A DNA stretch of 64,000 bases from Solirubrobacteraceae bacterium (GTDB lineage Bacteria > Actinomycetota > Thermoleophilia > Solirubrobacterales > Solirubrobacteraceae), in NCBI GenBank assembly GCA_029263125.1, contig JAJCYD010000024.1, positions 58,699-122,698 of the forward strand, in the 5' to 3' direction. The notes below the pieces were generated by a model. The model had not been told where the DNA came from, made no database searches, and worked only from the letters and a program-made list of their open reading frames with translations. The position numbers and the translations under genes were made by a program. Positions 1-8,138 of the stretch are shown here, one piece after another (positions within the stretch are counted from its first letter, which is position 1; the number at the start of each line of letters is the position of its first letter).

Positions 1-86
1 CGCCGGTCCCGAGCACGCCCACGAGCGCGAACCCGACCCGCGCTGGGCGAAGCTCTCAAACCTGAAGCTCCAATAGCCCGGTCTCC

Positions 87-521
87 GTGCCCGAACGCGA
101 GATGCTGGTCGATGCCCTCGCGGCAGGCGCCGTCGCGGCGGTGCTCAGCGGCGTGCCCTCGACGGCTCATGCCCTGCTGCACCGTGAGAACCCGCTGGAG
201 GCCTCGCTGGCGGCGGGGACGCTGCTGCTCGCCGACGAGGACCGGATCTCGCGGCTGCTGCCCGCTGCGATGCTGGCTCACGGCGCGCTGTCGCTCGGCT
301 GGGCGCTCGTGCTCGCCGCCGCCCTACCGCGCCGCCGCGCCGTGGCATGGTCGCTACCGGCGGGTCTCGCCATCGCCGCCCTCGATCTCGGCGTCGTCGG
401 CCGCCGTTACCCGCGCATCCGGGCGCTGGCGACCGCACCGCAGGTGCTCGACCACCTGGCGTATGCCGCGACCGTCGCCGTGGTGATCAGCCGCCGGCGG
501 TCTCGGCGGCCGGCACGCTGA
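87..521 (+). CDS. Small hydrophobic protein of unknown function
   Basis: I do not recognise this 144-residue protein. It is rich in Ala and Leu and has about four hydrophobic stretches (near residues 8-28, 60-82, 85-102 and 120-135), so it is probably an integral membrane protein, ending in an Arg-rich tail (RRRSRRPAR) that would sit in the cytoplasm. The annotated start is GTG; an in-frame ATG lies five codons later. Its last 35 bases overlap the 3' end of the convergent G3E GTPase gene. The reading frame is long and has hydrophobic periodicity, which supports coding. Confidence 0.6.
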   Translation: MPEREMLVDALAAGAVAAVLSGVPSTAHALLHRENPLEASLAAGTLLLADEDRISRLLPAAMLAHGALSLGWALVLAAALPRRRAVAWSLPAGLAIAALDLGVVGRRYPRIRALATAPQVLDHLAYAATVAVVISRRRSRRPAR

Positions 522-1482
522 GGCGCGCCATCGTCGCGTCGAGCGCGCCGGCATCGACGGAGCCCGCAAGCCCGATGATCACCAGGCGCGAGCTCGGCTG
601 CTCGTCGCCCCACGATCCCTGCGCCTCGATGCTGTAGCGCCGGCCGACCAGCTGCAGCAGGTAGCGCCGCTCTCCGTCCTCGGCCAGGTGCAGGAACCCC
701 TTGGCCCGCACGATCCCCTCCGGCAGGGCCTCCAGCGCCGCGACGAGCCCCGCGCCGCTCACCGGCGCCTCGCCGCTGAAGCTCCACGTCTCATATCGCG
801 GATGCCCGTGGTCGTGCTCGCCCCGATCGTGACCGGCGTGGTCGTGCGCCGGCCGCGACGGCGCCGAGCCCGCGCCCGCGCCCGGACCGACGCCGATCAG
901 CACGTCGGCCGGCACCTCCCCGAACGCCGCGTCGACCATGCTCGTCGACGGCCCGACGATCTCGCGCAGCCAGCGGCGCAGCGATCCCAGCGCATCCGGC
1001 TCGACGAGATCGGTCTTGTTGACGACGAGCAGGTCGGCCGAGCGCAGCTGTGCGATCACCTGGGACGCGGTCGCCTCGTCCTCGGCGCGAGCGCGCACCG
1101 CCTCGGCATCGACGACGATCACGACCGCGTCGCGGGCATAGCCGGGCATCTCGCCGAGCACCGCGATCTGCGTCGGATCCGCCACGCCGCTGGCCTCGAC
1201 GACGACGTGCTCGGGCGCGTGATCGCCGTCGCGGAAGTTCGCGAGCGCCGCGATGAAGTCCTTGCCGATCCCACAGCAGATGCAGCCGTTGGAGAGGTTG
1301 ACCATGTCGCCGTCGCGCGACTGGATGAGCTCCTCGTCGATGTTGATCGCGCCGAAGTCGTTGACGAGCACGGCGAGGCGGCGCTCGCCGGCCCCGCTGA
1401 GCAGGTGGTTGAGCAACGTGGTCTTGCCGGCGCCCAGGTAGCCGCCGATCACCGTCAGCTGGATCGCGGAGGTCACGGCCAT
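487..1482 (-). CDS. G3E-family (CobW/COG0523) GTP-binding metallochaperone
   Basis: This is a P-loop GTPase of the family that delivers or regulates metals such as Zn, Co or Ni. The Walker A is GGYLGAGKTT near residue 12, the family's metal-binding CxCC motif is present as NGCICCGI, and the GTP specificity motif is VNKTDL. A His-rich linker (HDHAGHDRGEHDHGH) precedes the C-terminal CobW_C domain, consistent with metal storage or sensing. The ORF track start is too early. The ATG giving MAVTSAIQLTVIGG lies 10 bases after the upstream methyltransferase stop and fits the family's N terminus, giving 331 residues. It is probably co-transcribed with that methyltransferase. The metal cannot be told from sequence; no Zur box was identified. 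Confidence 0.88.
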   Translation of the reverse strand: MAVTSAIQLTVIGGYLGAGKTTLLNHLLSGAGERRLAVLVNDFGAINIDEELIQSRDGDMVNLSNGCICCGIGKDFIAALANFRDGDHAPEHVVVEASGVADPTQIAVLGEMPGYARDAVVIVVDAEAVRARAEDEATASQVIAQLRSADLLVVNKTDLVEPDALGSLRRWLREIVGPSTSMVDAAFGEVPADVLIGVGPGAGAGSAPSRPAHDHAGHDRGEHDHGHPRYETWSFSGEAPVSGAGLVAALEALPEGIVRAKGFLHLAEDGERRYLLQLVGRRYSIEAQGSWGDEQPSSRLVIIGLAGSVDAGALDATMARLSVPAAETAGG

Positions 1483-1492
1483 CGACACAAAT

Positions 1493-2116
1493 CTAGTGGT
1501 CCATCCGCTCGTCCAGGCGCTGCGCGACGATCGCCGCCAGCCCACGTAACTCCCCGCGGCGCTCGACGACGCCCTCGCGGTAGTGGCGTACGTGCAGTCC
1601 TTCGAAGGCTCGCAGCAGCTCGTTGCGTTCCAGGACGTAGTCGGGATTGAACGCCTTGCCGAGCTCGTCGACGTGCGCGCGAGAGAAGGTCTCGTAGAGC
1701 AGCAGGCCGCCCGGCGCCAGCGCGCTGGCGAGCGCGGCGAAGAGGTCGCGCTGGAGGTAGTGCATGCAGATGACGACGTCGTATCCGTCCGCGGGCAGCG
1801 GGTCGCGCTCGAGATCGCTCACGCGGGCGTCGATCGCCAGGCCGAAGCGCGCGGCGGCCGATCCGATCGCGTTCACGGCGACGTCGGAGACGTCGAGCGC
1901 GACCACCTCGAAGCCGATCTGCGCGAGCAGGCGCGCGTCGCTGGCATCGCCGCACGCGACATCGAGCGCTCGCGGGCGCTGAGCGGCGCCACACACCTCC
2001 ACCAGCTCGGAGCGGTGTTCCACGAGCCACGCGCCGGGCTCCCCTCCAAGCGCCCGGAACCCGTCCTTGGAGTAGCGGGCGTTCCAGCGCTCACGCGCGG
2101 GCGGGCGGTCGCTCAT
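1493..2116 (-). CDS. Class I SAM-dependent methyltransferase (TehB/UbiE-like)
   Basis: This 207-residue protein has a Rossmann methyltransferase fold. Motif I is ALDVACGDAS near residue 49, the acidic residue after strand beta-2 lies in VVALDVSD, and the post-motif region is DVVICMHYLQRDLF. The N terminus RERWNARYSKDG resembles small-molecule methyltransferases related to TehB. The substrate is unknown. It ends 10 bases before the G3E GTPase start and probably forms a two-gene unit with it. Confidence 0.85.
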   Translation of the reverse strand: MSDRPPARERWNARYSKDGFRALGGEPGAWLVEHRSELVEVCGAAQRPRALDVACGDASDARLLAQIGFEVVALDVSDVAVNAIGSAAARFGLAIDARVSDLERDPLPADGYDVVICMHYLQRDLFAALASALAPGGLLLYETFSRAHVDELGKAFNPDYVLERNELLRAFEGLHVRHYREGVVERRGELRGLAAIVAQRLDERMDH

Positions 2117-2211
2117 GCGCCGGGCACGCTACTACGACGACACCCGGCTCATGTCCGGTGCTGCGGCCGGGTACGCGGGCTCAGACGCGCACAACGAGCA
2201 GGAGGAAGCGC

Positions 2212-2517
2212 ATGTCCGAGAAGGAGATGGCAGATCCGCAGACCTACCGCGGGGGCGTAGAGGAGCCCGCCGACGCCAAGGCCGGTGCCCCCGGCGGACT
2301 CGTGCCTCGCGAGATGGTCGACGAGGAGACCAGCGAGCGCGCCGACGAGCAGGAGATGAGCGACGCGGCACTCGGCGGCTTTGCGACCGAGGAGCCTTCG
2401 ACGCAGGTGCCGCGCGACGGCGGCGACGATGCCGACGCCACGCGCGACGGCGGCCCCGACCCCGACTCCCCCAGCCGCACGGGCTCGGGCTCCGTGCCCG
2501 ATCCCGGGCGCACCTGA
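2212..2517 (+). CDS. Acidic, probably disordered small protein
   Basis: This is a 101-residue protein of unknown function, rich in Asp, Glu, Gly and Pro and with no hydrophobic core, so it is likely disordered. The start was moved to the ATG at MSEKEMADPQ because a strong Shine-Dalgarno sequence (AGGAGGAAG) ends a few bases upstream; the longer ORF has no such site. It is divergent from the methyltransferase gene. The C terminus carries DGG-type repeats (DGGDDADATRDGGPDPDS). Confidence 0.6.
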   Translation: MSEKEMADPQTYRGGVEEPADAKAGAPGGLVPREMVDEETSERADEQEMSDAALGGFATEEPSTQVPRDGGDDADATRDGGPDPDSPSRTGSGSVPDPGRT

Positions 2518-2583
2518 GCGACCCCGGTGGCGTGGCGTCGTTGAACGGTTGTCGCCGATCGCCGATCGCGCGATGATGTGCGC

Positions 2584-2979
2584 ATGGCCAAGATCCGGAT
2601 AGACCAGGCGGACGACCTCGCGGTACGCGATGTCGTGCACGCAAAGCTCAGCACCGTCGAGGCGACGTCGACGATCGGCGACGTTCGTGCGTACTTCGCG
2701 GCGAGCGCCAGCCGCCGGCAGGCGTTCGTCGTGGACGGTGGACGCTACGTCGGGGCGCTCACGCCGGACGACCTCGCCGGCAAGGCCGCGGACCGCCTCG
2801 CCGTGGAGGTCGCCGATCGCGGAACGACGATCGGCCTCGACGAGCCGGCGACGACCGGCCGCGACCTGGCGCTGCGAACCGATGCCCGGCGCGTGGCGGT
2901 GATCGACGACGACGGCAGGCTCGTCGGCGTGGTCGCCGTCACCGGCGATCTCACGTCGTTCTGCGGTACGGCCGCCTGA
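2584..2979 (+). CDS. CBS-domain-like protein
   Basis: This 131-residue protein has two CBS-like motifs: an N-terminal one with VRDVVHAKLSTVEATSTIGDVRAYF and QAFVVDGGRYVGALTPDDL, and a second ending AVIDDDGRLVGVVAVT. CBS pairs usually bind adenine nucleotides and regulate partner proteins. The first repeat is clear and the second is shorter than usual. The ATG was preferred to the GTG two codons earlier. A GATGAT hexamer sits six bases before the ATG and there is no clear Shine-Dalgarno sequence, which suggests a leaderless transcript. Confidence 0.75.
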   Translation: MAKIRIDQADDLAVRDVVHAKLSTVEATSTIGDVRAYFAASASRRQAFVVDGGRYVGALTPDDLAGKAADRLAVEVADRGTTIGLDEPATTGRDLALRTDARRVAVIDDDGRLVGVVAVTGDLTSFCGTAA

Positions 2980-2987
2980 AGCCCCGG

Positions 2988-3782
2988 TCAGCCCTCGTCG
3001 AGGATCTTCTGCGCGCCGACGGTCGCCGGATGATCGGCGCCGAAGAGTCGCTCGAGATCGGCGACAAGCTGGCGCTGGATGACCGTCGCCTCATCGGCGC
3101 GTCCCGCGGCTCGGTATGAGGACGCGAGGTCGCGGCGGGCCGTCAGGACGTCCTCGTGATCGTCGCCGTGGATCCGGGCGGCCTCGCTGACCATCGTCTC
3201 CTCGACGGCAATCGACTCGTCATGGCGATCGGCCGACCACAGCGAGGACCCGAGGTTCGAGCGGGCGTCGAGCGTCTCCTCGTCGTCGGGTCCGAGGACG
3301 CGGACGCGGTCTTCGAGCACCTGCGCCAGCACGGTGATGGCGTCGGCCGCGCGGCCAGCCGAGGCATAGGAGAAGGACAGGTTCGAACGAGCCGTGAGCG
3401 TGTCGAGGTGATCTGGTCCGAGCACCCGCAGGGTCGCCTCGAGCACCTCTTCCTCGATTCGGATCGCCTCGTCGAGGCGACCATTCGACCAGTAGGACGC
3501 GGCCAGGTTGACGCGGGCGCGCAGCGTCGAGGGTGAGTCGGCTCCGAGCGTGCGCTCGGAGATCTCAAGCACCTCCTCCTCGATCGTGATGGCGTCCTCG
3601 GAGCGGCCGGACTGCCAGTAGGAGTACGCGAGCTCACTGCGCATCGCCAGCGTCTCGGCATGCTCGGGACCGAAGGCGGCGACGTGCTCGTCGACCTGGC
3701 GCTCCTGGCGCTCGATCGCCTTCTTGACGACGTCCTTGACGGCCTGCTGCTGCTCATGCTCGGTCTGCACCTGCTCGTCCAT
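2988..3782 (-). CDS. Tetratricopeptide repeat protein (kinesin-light-chain type)
   Basis: This 264-residue protein is almost entirely made of about five 42-residue repeats of the TPR_10/TPR_12 type, each with a pattern like LGPDHLDTLTARSNLSFSYASAGR. Such repeats form helical scaffolds for protein binding. No enzymatic domain is fused. The start was set at MDEQVQTEHEQ because GAGGAGG lies just upstream; the track start adds eight residues without support. A short charged helix precedes the repeats. The partner is unknown. Confidence 0.85.
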   Translation of the reverse strand: MDEQVQTEHEQQQAVKDVVKKAIERQERQVDEHVAAFGPEHAETLAMRSELAYSYWQSGRSEDAITIEEEVLEISERTLGADSPSTLRARVNLAASYWSNGRLDEAIRIEEEVLEATLRVLGPDHLDTLTARSNLSFSYASAGRAADAITVLAQVLEDRVRVLGPDDEETLDARSNLGSSLWSADRHDESIAVEETMVSEAARIHGDDHEDVLTARRDLASSYRAAGRADEATVIQRQLVADLERLFGADHPATVGAQKILDEG

Positions 3783-3878
3783 CTCGCACCCTCCTCGCAC
3801 AACCACTCGGCGAGAGAGCGTACCGAGGCCACAGCTGCCGGTCAGGGCTTGGCGCGTGGGCGTGGACGCCGGCGCCGC

Positions 3879-4301
3879 TCAGCGCAGCGACGGCTCGCGC
3901 ACCTCGTCCTGCGCGGCGGCGAACTCACAGCAGCAGTCGATCAGCGGGCCCGAGATGGCGCGCAGGGCGCCGATGCGCTCCCGCTCCTGGAGCGGCTGAT
4001 AGCTCTCGACGTCGCGCTCGGTGACATAGGTCGCGGCGAGCTCGCACAGCATCAGCGCCTGCTCACGAGTGAGGGTCAACGGCGCTTCGTCGCCGAAGAC
4101 GCTCGTGGAGAGCAGCAGGTCGTCGAGGCCGATCCATGCGCGCAGCGCGAGCACCGCATCGGCCTCGTCGTAGTCCGCGCGAGCCATGCTCTCGCGCTTC
4201 CATGCCAGCGCCTCGCGGAGCACGTCGATCTCGGCGCGAACCATGGTCGCGTCGCAGACGACGGTCTTGCCGTCGCGTCCTATGCGGTAGCTGCGATTCA
4301 T
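3879..4301 (-). CDS. Conserved-looking hypothetical protein
   Basis: This is a protein of about 140 residues that I do not recognise. It looks mostly helical with mixed charge; a CCCEF motif near the C terminus (PLIDCCCEFAAAQDE) is its only striking feature. Two starts are possible: the ATG at MNRSYRIGRDG used here, and an ATG six codons upstream. Neither has a strong ribosome binding site. No membrane segment or signal peptide is visible. Confidence 0.55.
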   Translation of the reverse strand: MNRSYRIGRDGKTVVCDATMVRAEIDVLREALAWKRESMARADYDEADAVLALRAWIGLDDLLLSTSVFGDEAPLTLTREQALMLCELAATYVTERDVESYQPLQERERIGALRAISGPLIDCCCEFAAAQDEVREPSLR

Positions 4302-4380
4302 GAGAGTGCCTATACCCATACTTCTATGTTCGGCACGACAGGTGTGTGACGTTACCTACGCACGGCCAGAATTCGACGGA

Positions 4381-5421
4381 TCAGCATGGCCCCGGAGTTG
4401 ACGCGCATGCCTGCCGGACCGCGGCCGCGAACGCGTCGACCTCCTCGGCCGTCGTGTCCCAGGAGCACATCCAGCGTACCGAGCCGCTCGGCGGGTCCCA
4501 CACGTAGAAGCGCCAATCGGCCTGCAGGATCCGCGTGGCGGCCGCGGGGATGACGGCGAACACGCCGTTGGCCTCGACGCGCTCGACGATCCGCACTCCC
4601 GCCGCGCCGTCCAGCGCGGCAGCCAGGCGCGCGGCCATCGCGTTGGCGTGGGCGGCGTTGCGGCGCCAGAGATCGCCCTCCAGCAGGGCGATGAACTGCG
4701 CCGCGAGGAAGCGGCTCTTGGACGCCAGCTGCATCGTCTGCTTGCGCAGGTAGACGAACCCCTCGGCGAGTTGCGGGCGCAGCAGGACGACCGCCTCGCC
4801 CAGCAGCAGGCCGTTCTTCGTGCCACCGTAGGACACGGCGTCGACGCCCGCGTCGCTGGCGAGGGCGCGCAGCGGCACGCCGAGCGCGGCGGCGGCGTTG
4901 GACAGCCGCGCGCCGTCGACGTGCAGCAGCATGTCGTGCTCGTGAGCGACGTCGGCGAGCGCCGACAGCTCGTCCACGCTGTAGCACGTGCCGACCTCGG
5001 TGCTCTGAGCGATCGAGACCACGCGCGGCTGCACGGCATGCTCGTCGCCACGGCGCCCGAGCCGAGCCGCCACGAGCTCCGGCGTCAGCTTGCCGGCGGG
5101 AGCGGCGACCGCGTCCAGCTTCACGCCGGCGACGTGCTCGGGCGCTCCGCCCTCGTCGACGTCGATGTGTGCTCCCGCAGCGCACACGACTGACTCCCAC
5201 GGCCGGCACATCGCCCGCAGGCACAGGACGTTGGCCGCGGTCCCGTTGAAGACGAGAAACCCGACCGCGTGCTCGCCGAAGTGCTGACGCAGCAGCTCCT
5301 CGGCGCGGGCCGTCCACCGATCGGCGCCGTAGGACGCGGCATGTCCGGCGTTGGCCTCGGCGACCGCCGCCAGGACGTCAGGGTGCGCTGATGCGTAGTT
5401 GTCGGAGGCAAAGCCCTTCAC
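4381..5421 (-). CDS. PLP-dependent threonine-aldolase-family enzyme
   Basis: This 346-residue fold-type I PLP enzyme belongs to the beta-eliminating lyase/low-specificity threonine aldolase family. The N terminus MKGFASDNYASAHPDVL matches the family's start, HVDGARLSNAAAALG contains the PLP-pyridine Asp, and the Schiff-base lysine is in SYGGTKNGLLLGEA. Family members cleave L-threonine or L-allo-threonine to glycine and acetaldehyde, and some act on other beta-hydroxy amino acids. The start codon is GTG. The gene is divergent from the pilus operon. Confidence 0.88.
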   Translation of the reverse strand: MKGFASDNYASAHPDVLAAVAEANAGHAASYGADRWTARAEELLRQHFGEHAVGFLVFNGTAANVLCLRAMCRPWESVVCAAGAHIDVDEGGAPEHVAGVKLDAVAAPAGKLTPELVAARLGRRGDEHAVQPRVVSIAQSTEVGTCYSVDELSALADVAHEHDMLLHVDGARLSNAAAALGVPLRALASDAGVDAVSYGGTKNGLLLGEAVVLLRPQLAEGFVYLRKQTMQLASKSRFLAAQFIALLEGDLWRRNAAHANAMAARLAAALDGAAGVRIVERVEANGVFAVIPAAATRILQADWRFYVWDPPSGSVRWMCSWDTTAEEVDAFAAAVRQACASTPGPC

Positions 5422-5450
5422 GCCGCGACCAGGCTAGTTCCAGCGCGCAT

Positions 5451-5483
5451 TGGACGCCTCCGCGGGCATAGACCATGCGTCCA
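5451..5483. promoter_or_regulatory. Inverted repeat in the ltaE-like/pilM divergent region
   Basis: Seven-base arms TGGACGC and GCGTCCA are separated by 19 bases in the 114-bp gap between two divergent genes. This could be an operator for the pilus operon, but nothing else supports it. Confidence 0.25.
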
Positions 5484-5535
5484 GACGCCTCAAGATGGGC
5501 TTGCAGGGACCGCAGGCGGCGCCGAAGAGTGCCCC

Positions 5536-7443
5536 GTGAGGATTTCATCTTTGCTTCCCGACGGAGGTCTCCGTCTAGGAACGCGTCGATCGTCAGCCAC
5601 GGTCGCCCTCGACATCGGGCCCGACGCCATCGTCGTGCTGCAGTCGTCGGGAACCGAGCGCGCACGTGTACGTCGCGCCATCGTCCATCCACTACCCGTC
5701 GGACTCGTCGTCGACGGCGAGGTCGTCAACGCCGACCAGCTCGCCGTCGAGCTGCGCGCGCTCTTCACCGAGCACAAGCTGCCACGCGACGTTCGCGTCG
5801 GACTCGCCCACCCGCGCCTGATGGTGCGGATGGTGGAGCTTCCGGCGTCGCTCAGCGGGCGCGACCTCGATGGCGCGGTGCACCACATGGCCAGCGACCT
5901 GCTGCCGGTGGCGCTCGACCAGCTCGTGGTCGACTACCGCTGCGTCGGCAAGTCTCCCGCCGGCGACGGCCCGCCGATGCAGCGCGTCCTGATGGCCGCT
6001 GCACGCGCCGACGGCATCGAGCGCCTGACGCAGGCCCTCGCGGGCGCCCACCTCAAGGCCGAGCGCATCCAGCTCTCGGGTCTCGCGATGCTTGGCGCCT
6101 TCGACCATCCGCCGCTCGGCGGCGAGGCGATCCTCTACGTCCAGGCCGGCGCGCTGACGAACGTCGTCATCGCCGAGGACGACGAGCCGCTGCTGGTGCG
6201 CGCCGCGTCCGCCGGCTCCGAGTCGATCGCCCAGAGCCTCGCCGAGCGCACGGGCATCACCCACGAGGAGGCTCGCACGCACATCGCCGCGATGGGCGTG
6301 CAGGGCGCCGTCGCGCCGGGCGCTCGCGCTCTGGACCCCGAGCTGGAGGCCGCGGTCTCCCAGCAGGTCAGCGAGGGGCTGCGCCGCGTCATCGCGGAGA
6401 TCGAGTCCTCGCGCGGGTTCTACTCCGCGCGGCCCGACGCTCGTCCGATCGGCGGCGTCGTGCTGACCGGCGCGATGACCACGTGGCCCGGCGTCGCGGA
6501 GGTCATGCGCGAGGAGCTCAACGTGCCGGTCCTGCCCGCCGGGCGTGACGCCTGGCCGGATCTCGGAACGGTGTCGGTTCCCCCCGAGCGCCTCGACGTC
6601 GCCGTCGGGCTCGCGCTCGACGTCGGCAGCCAGCGCCCCGACCTGCGGCCGGCGAAGGCTGGGTCGACCGCGAGCTCTGGCGTCAAGGTTGCCTCCTCGG
6701 ACTCCGGCGGCCGCGTCGCGCAGGTCGCGTGCGGTGTCACGGCGCTCGTCGCGGCTGCCATGGTGTACGCGGTCGTCGTCTCCAACCAGGTCAGCTCCGG
6801 CCAGGAGCGCCTCGCCGACATCCGCACCGAGCTCGTGCAGTCCGAGCAGCAGGCAGCGGCGCTCAAGCCCTACGCCGACTTCGCTCAGACCACGACGAGT
6901 CGCAGAGCAGCGGTGAAGACGATCTCCACCGCACGCTTCAACTGGGACCGCTCGCTGACCGAGCTCGCGAAGGTCGCACCCGGCGACGTCTGGTTGAAGT
7001 CCGCCAAGGCGACGATCGACCCGAAGACCACCGTCGAGGGAGGCGCGAGCGCCGACACCAGCGCTCTGCGCGGCGCACTGCCCGGACCCGCAATCGAGCT
7101 GGCAGGTTGCGCGCAGAAGGAGAGCGACGTGCCGAAGTACATGGACCGTCTCTACTCGATGACGGGCGTCTCGGAGGTCGGCTTCAGCAAGACCGAGCGC
7201 CCCGTCAAGGGCAAGAACGGCGCCGCCACCGGGAGCGCGCAGTGTGCCGGCAACGACACATCGGCCTTCTCGCTGGTGACCTACTTCAAGCAGAGCGCCG
7301 CACTCGCGGCACTCAACGCTCCCGCTCCCGCTCCCGCCGCCGGCGGCTCCGGTTCGGCGGCGGTCGCGCCGACGACACCCCCAGCCGCGGCGACCGCCCC
7401 GGCAGCACAGACAGCCACCAACGGCACAGGAGCCCCGAAATGA
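5536..7443 (+). CDS. pilMN: Fused type IV pilus proteins PilM and PilN
   Basis: This 635-residue protein joins two type IV pilus alignment proteins that are normally separate. Residues about 22-375 are the actin-like PilM domain, with a first phosphate-like loop VALDIGPDAIVVLQ, conserved VRMVELPASL, and the closing VVLTGAMTTWPGVAEVMRE. After a Ser/Gly linker, a single transmembrane helix at about 395-413 (VALVAAAMVYAVVV-like) starts the PilN region, followed by a coiled coil (QERLADIRTELVQSEQQAAAL) and a periplasm-type ferredoxin-like domain. A low-complexity Ala/Pro tail ends the protein. PilM is cytoplasmic and normally binds the N-terminal tail of PilN, so fusion makes that interaction permanent. 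The start is GTG. The TGA overlaps the pilO ATG by four bases. Confidence 0.88.
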   Translation: MRISSLLPDGGLRLGTRRSSATVALDIGPDAIVVLQSSGTERARVRRAIVHPLPVGLVVDGEVVNADQLAVELRALFTEHKLPRDVRVGLAHPRLMVRMVELPASLSGRDLDGAVHHMASDLLPVALDQLVVDYRCVGKSPAGDGPPMQRVLMAAARADGIERLTQALAGAHLKAERIQLSGLAMLGAFDHPPLGGEAILYVQAGALTNVVIAEDDEPLLVRAASAGSESIAQSLAERTGITHEEARTHIAAMGVQGAVAPGARALDPELEAAVSQQVSEGLRRVIAEIESSRGFYSARPDARPIGGVVLTGAMTTWPGVAEVMREELNVPVLPAGRDAWPDLGTVSVPPERLDVAVGLALDVGSQRPDLRPAKAGSTASSGVKVASSDSGGRVAQVACGVTALVAAAMVYAVVVSNQVSSGQERLADIRTELVQSEQQAAALKPYADFAQTTTSRRAAVKTISTARFNWDRSLTELAKVAPGDVWLKSAKATIDPKTTVEGGASADTSALRGALPGPAIELAGCAQKESDVPKYMDRLYSMTGVSEVGFSKTERPVKGKNGAATGSAQCAGNDTSAFSLVTYFKQSAALAALNAPAPAPAAGGSGSAAVAPTTPPAAATAPAAQTATNGTGAPK

Positions 7444-8138
7444 TCAAGTCGGCTTCTCCGCACCAGAAGATCATCGCGGTGACCGTGCTCGTGGGCGTGG
7501 CGCTGATTGGCGCCCTGTGGCTCATGGTGATCTCGCCGAAGCGCACCGAGAGCGCCGAGGTGCGCGACAACGTCGCCGCGCAGGAGCTGCGTCTCAGCTC
7601 GGCCACGGCACAGCTCGCCAGCTACCAACAGGCCAAGAAGGACTACCCGAAGAACCTGCGGGTGCTCAAGCGCCTCGACAAGGCCGTTCCGTCACGGGGT
7701 GAGATCTCCAAGCTCCTGCGCCAGCTGCAGACCCGCGCCCAGGCTCGCAACAGCGATCTGCGGCTCGCAGCCCTCAAGCCGGCCCGAGCCGCTCCGGCCG
7801 CGGCCGGAGCGGTCGCATCGACCTCGACGTTGACGCCGGGCGCAACCGCCCCCGGTGCCAGCGGACTGGCGACGCTGCCATTCACGTTCACCTACACGGG
7901 CAAGTACTTCGATCTGGTCAAGGTCCTGAAGGCGGCTCGCCGCGCGGTCACGACGCGCTCGGGCAACCTCACGATCGACGGTCGGCTGGTGACGATCGAG
8001 GGTGTGAGCTTCGAGCGCACCGAGCCCGACGATCCGCTCATCACGGCGCAGATCAGCGCCACCGCCTACATCGCCGCTGCGCCGGCGACACCACCGTCCG
8101 CGGATCCCGCGGCCGCCACGACGCAGGGAGGGTCATGA
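7440..8138 (+). CDS. pilO: Type IV pilus inner-membrane protein PilO
   Basis: This 232-residue protein has one N-terminal transmembrane helix (IIAVTVLVGVALIGALWLMVI), a coiled coil, and a C-terminal ferredoxin-like domain (LPFTFTYTGKYFDLVKVLKAARRAV), the usual PilO arrangement. PilO pairs with PilN in the alignment subcomplex that links the pilus motor to the envelope. ATGA overlaps at both ends tie it to pilMN and the next gene. The Ala/Pro-rich insertion near residues 115-145 and the C-terminal tail are low complexity. Confidence 0.85.
   Translation: MIKSASPHQKIIAVTVLVGVALIGALWLMVISPKRTESAEVRDNVAAQELRLSSATAQLASYQQAKKDYPKNLRVLKRLDKAVPSRGEISKLLRQLQTRAQARNSDLRLAALKPARAAPAAAGAVASTSTLTPGATAPGASGLATLPFTFTYTGKYFDLVKVLKAARRAVTTRSGNLTIDGRLVTIEGVSFERTEPDDPLITAQISATAYIAAAPATPPSADPAAATTQGGS

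Noticed and set aside
688-1650. Long plus-strand ORFs opposite the G3E GTPase and methyltransferase, and many similar long antisense ORFs across the window.
   Set aside because: They are shadows produced by high GC; they are Arg/Ala-rich and lie over clear genes.
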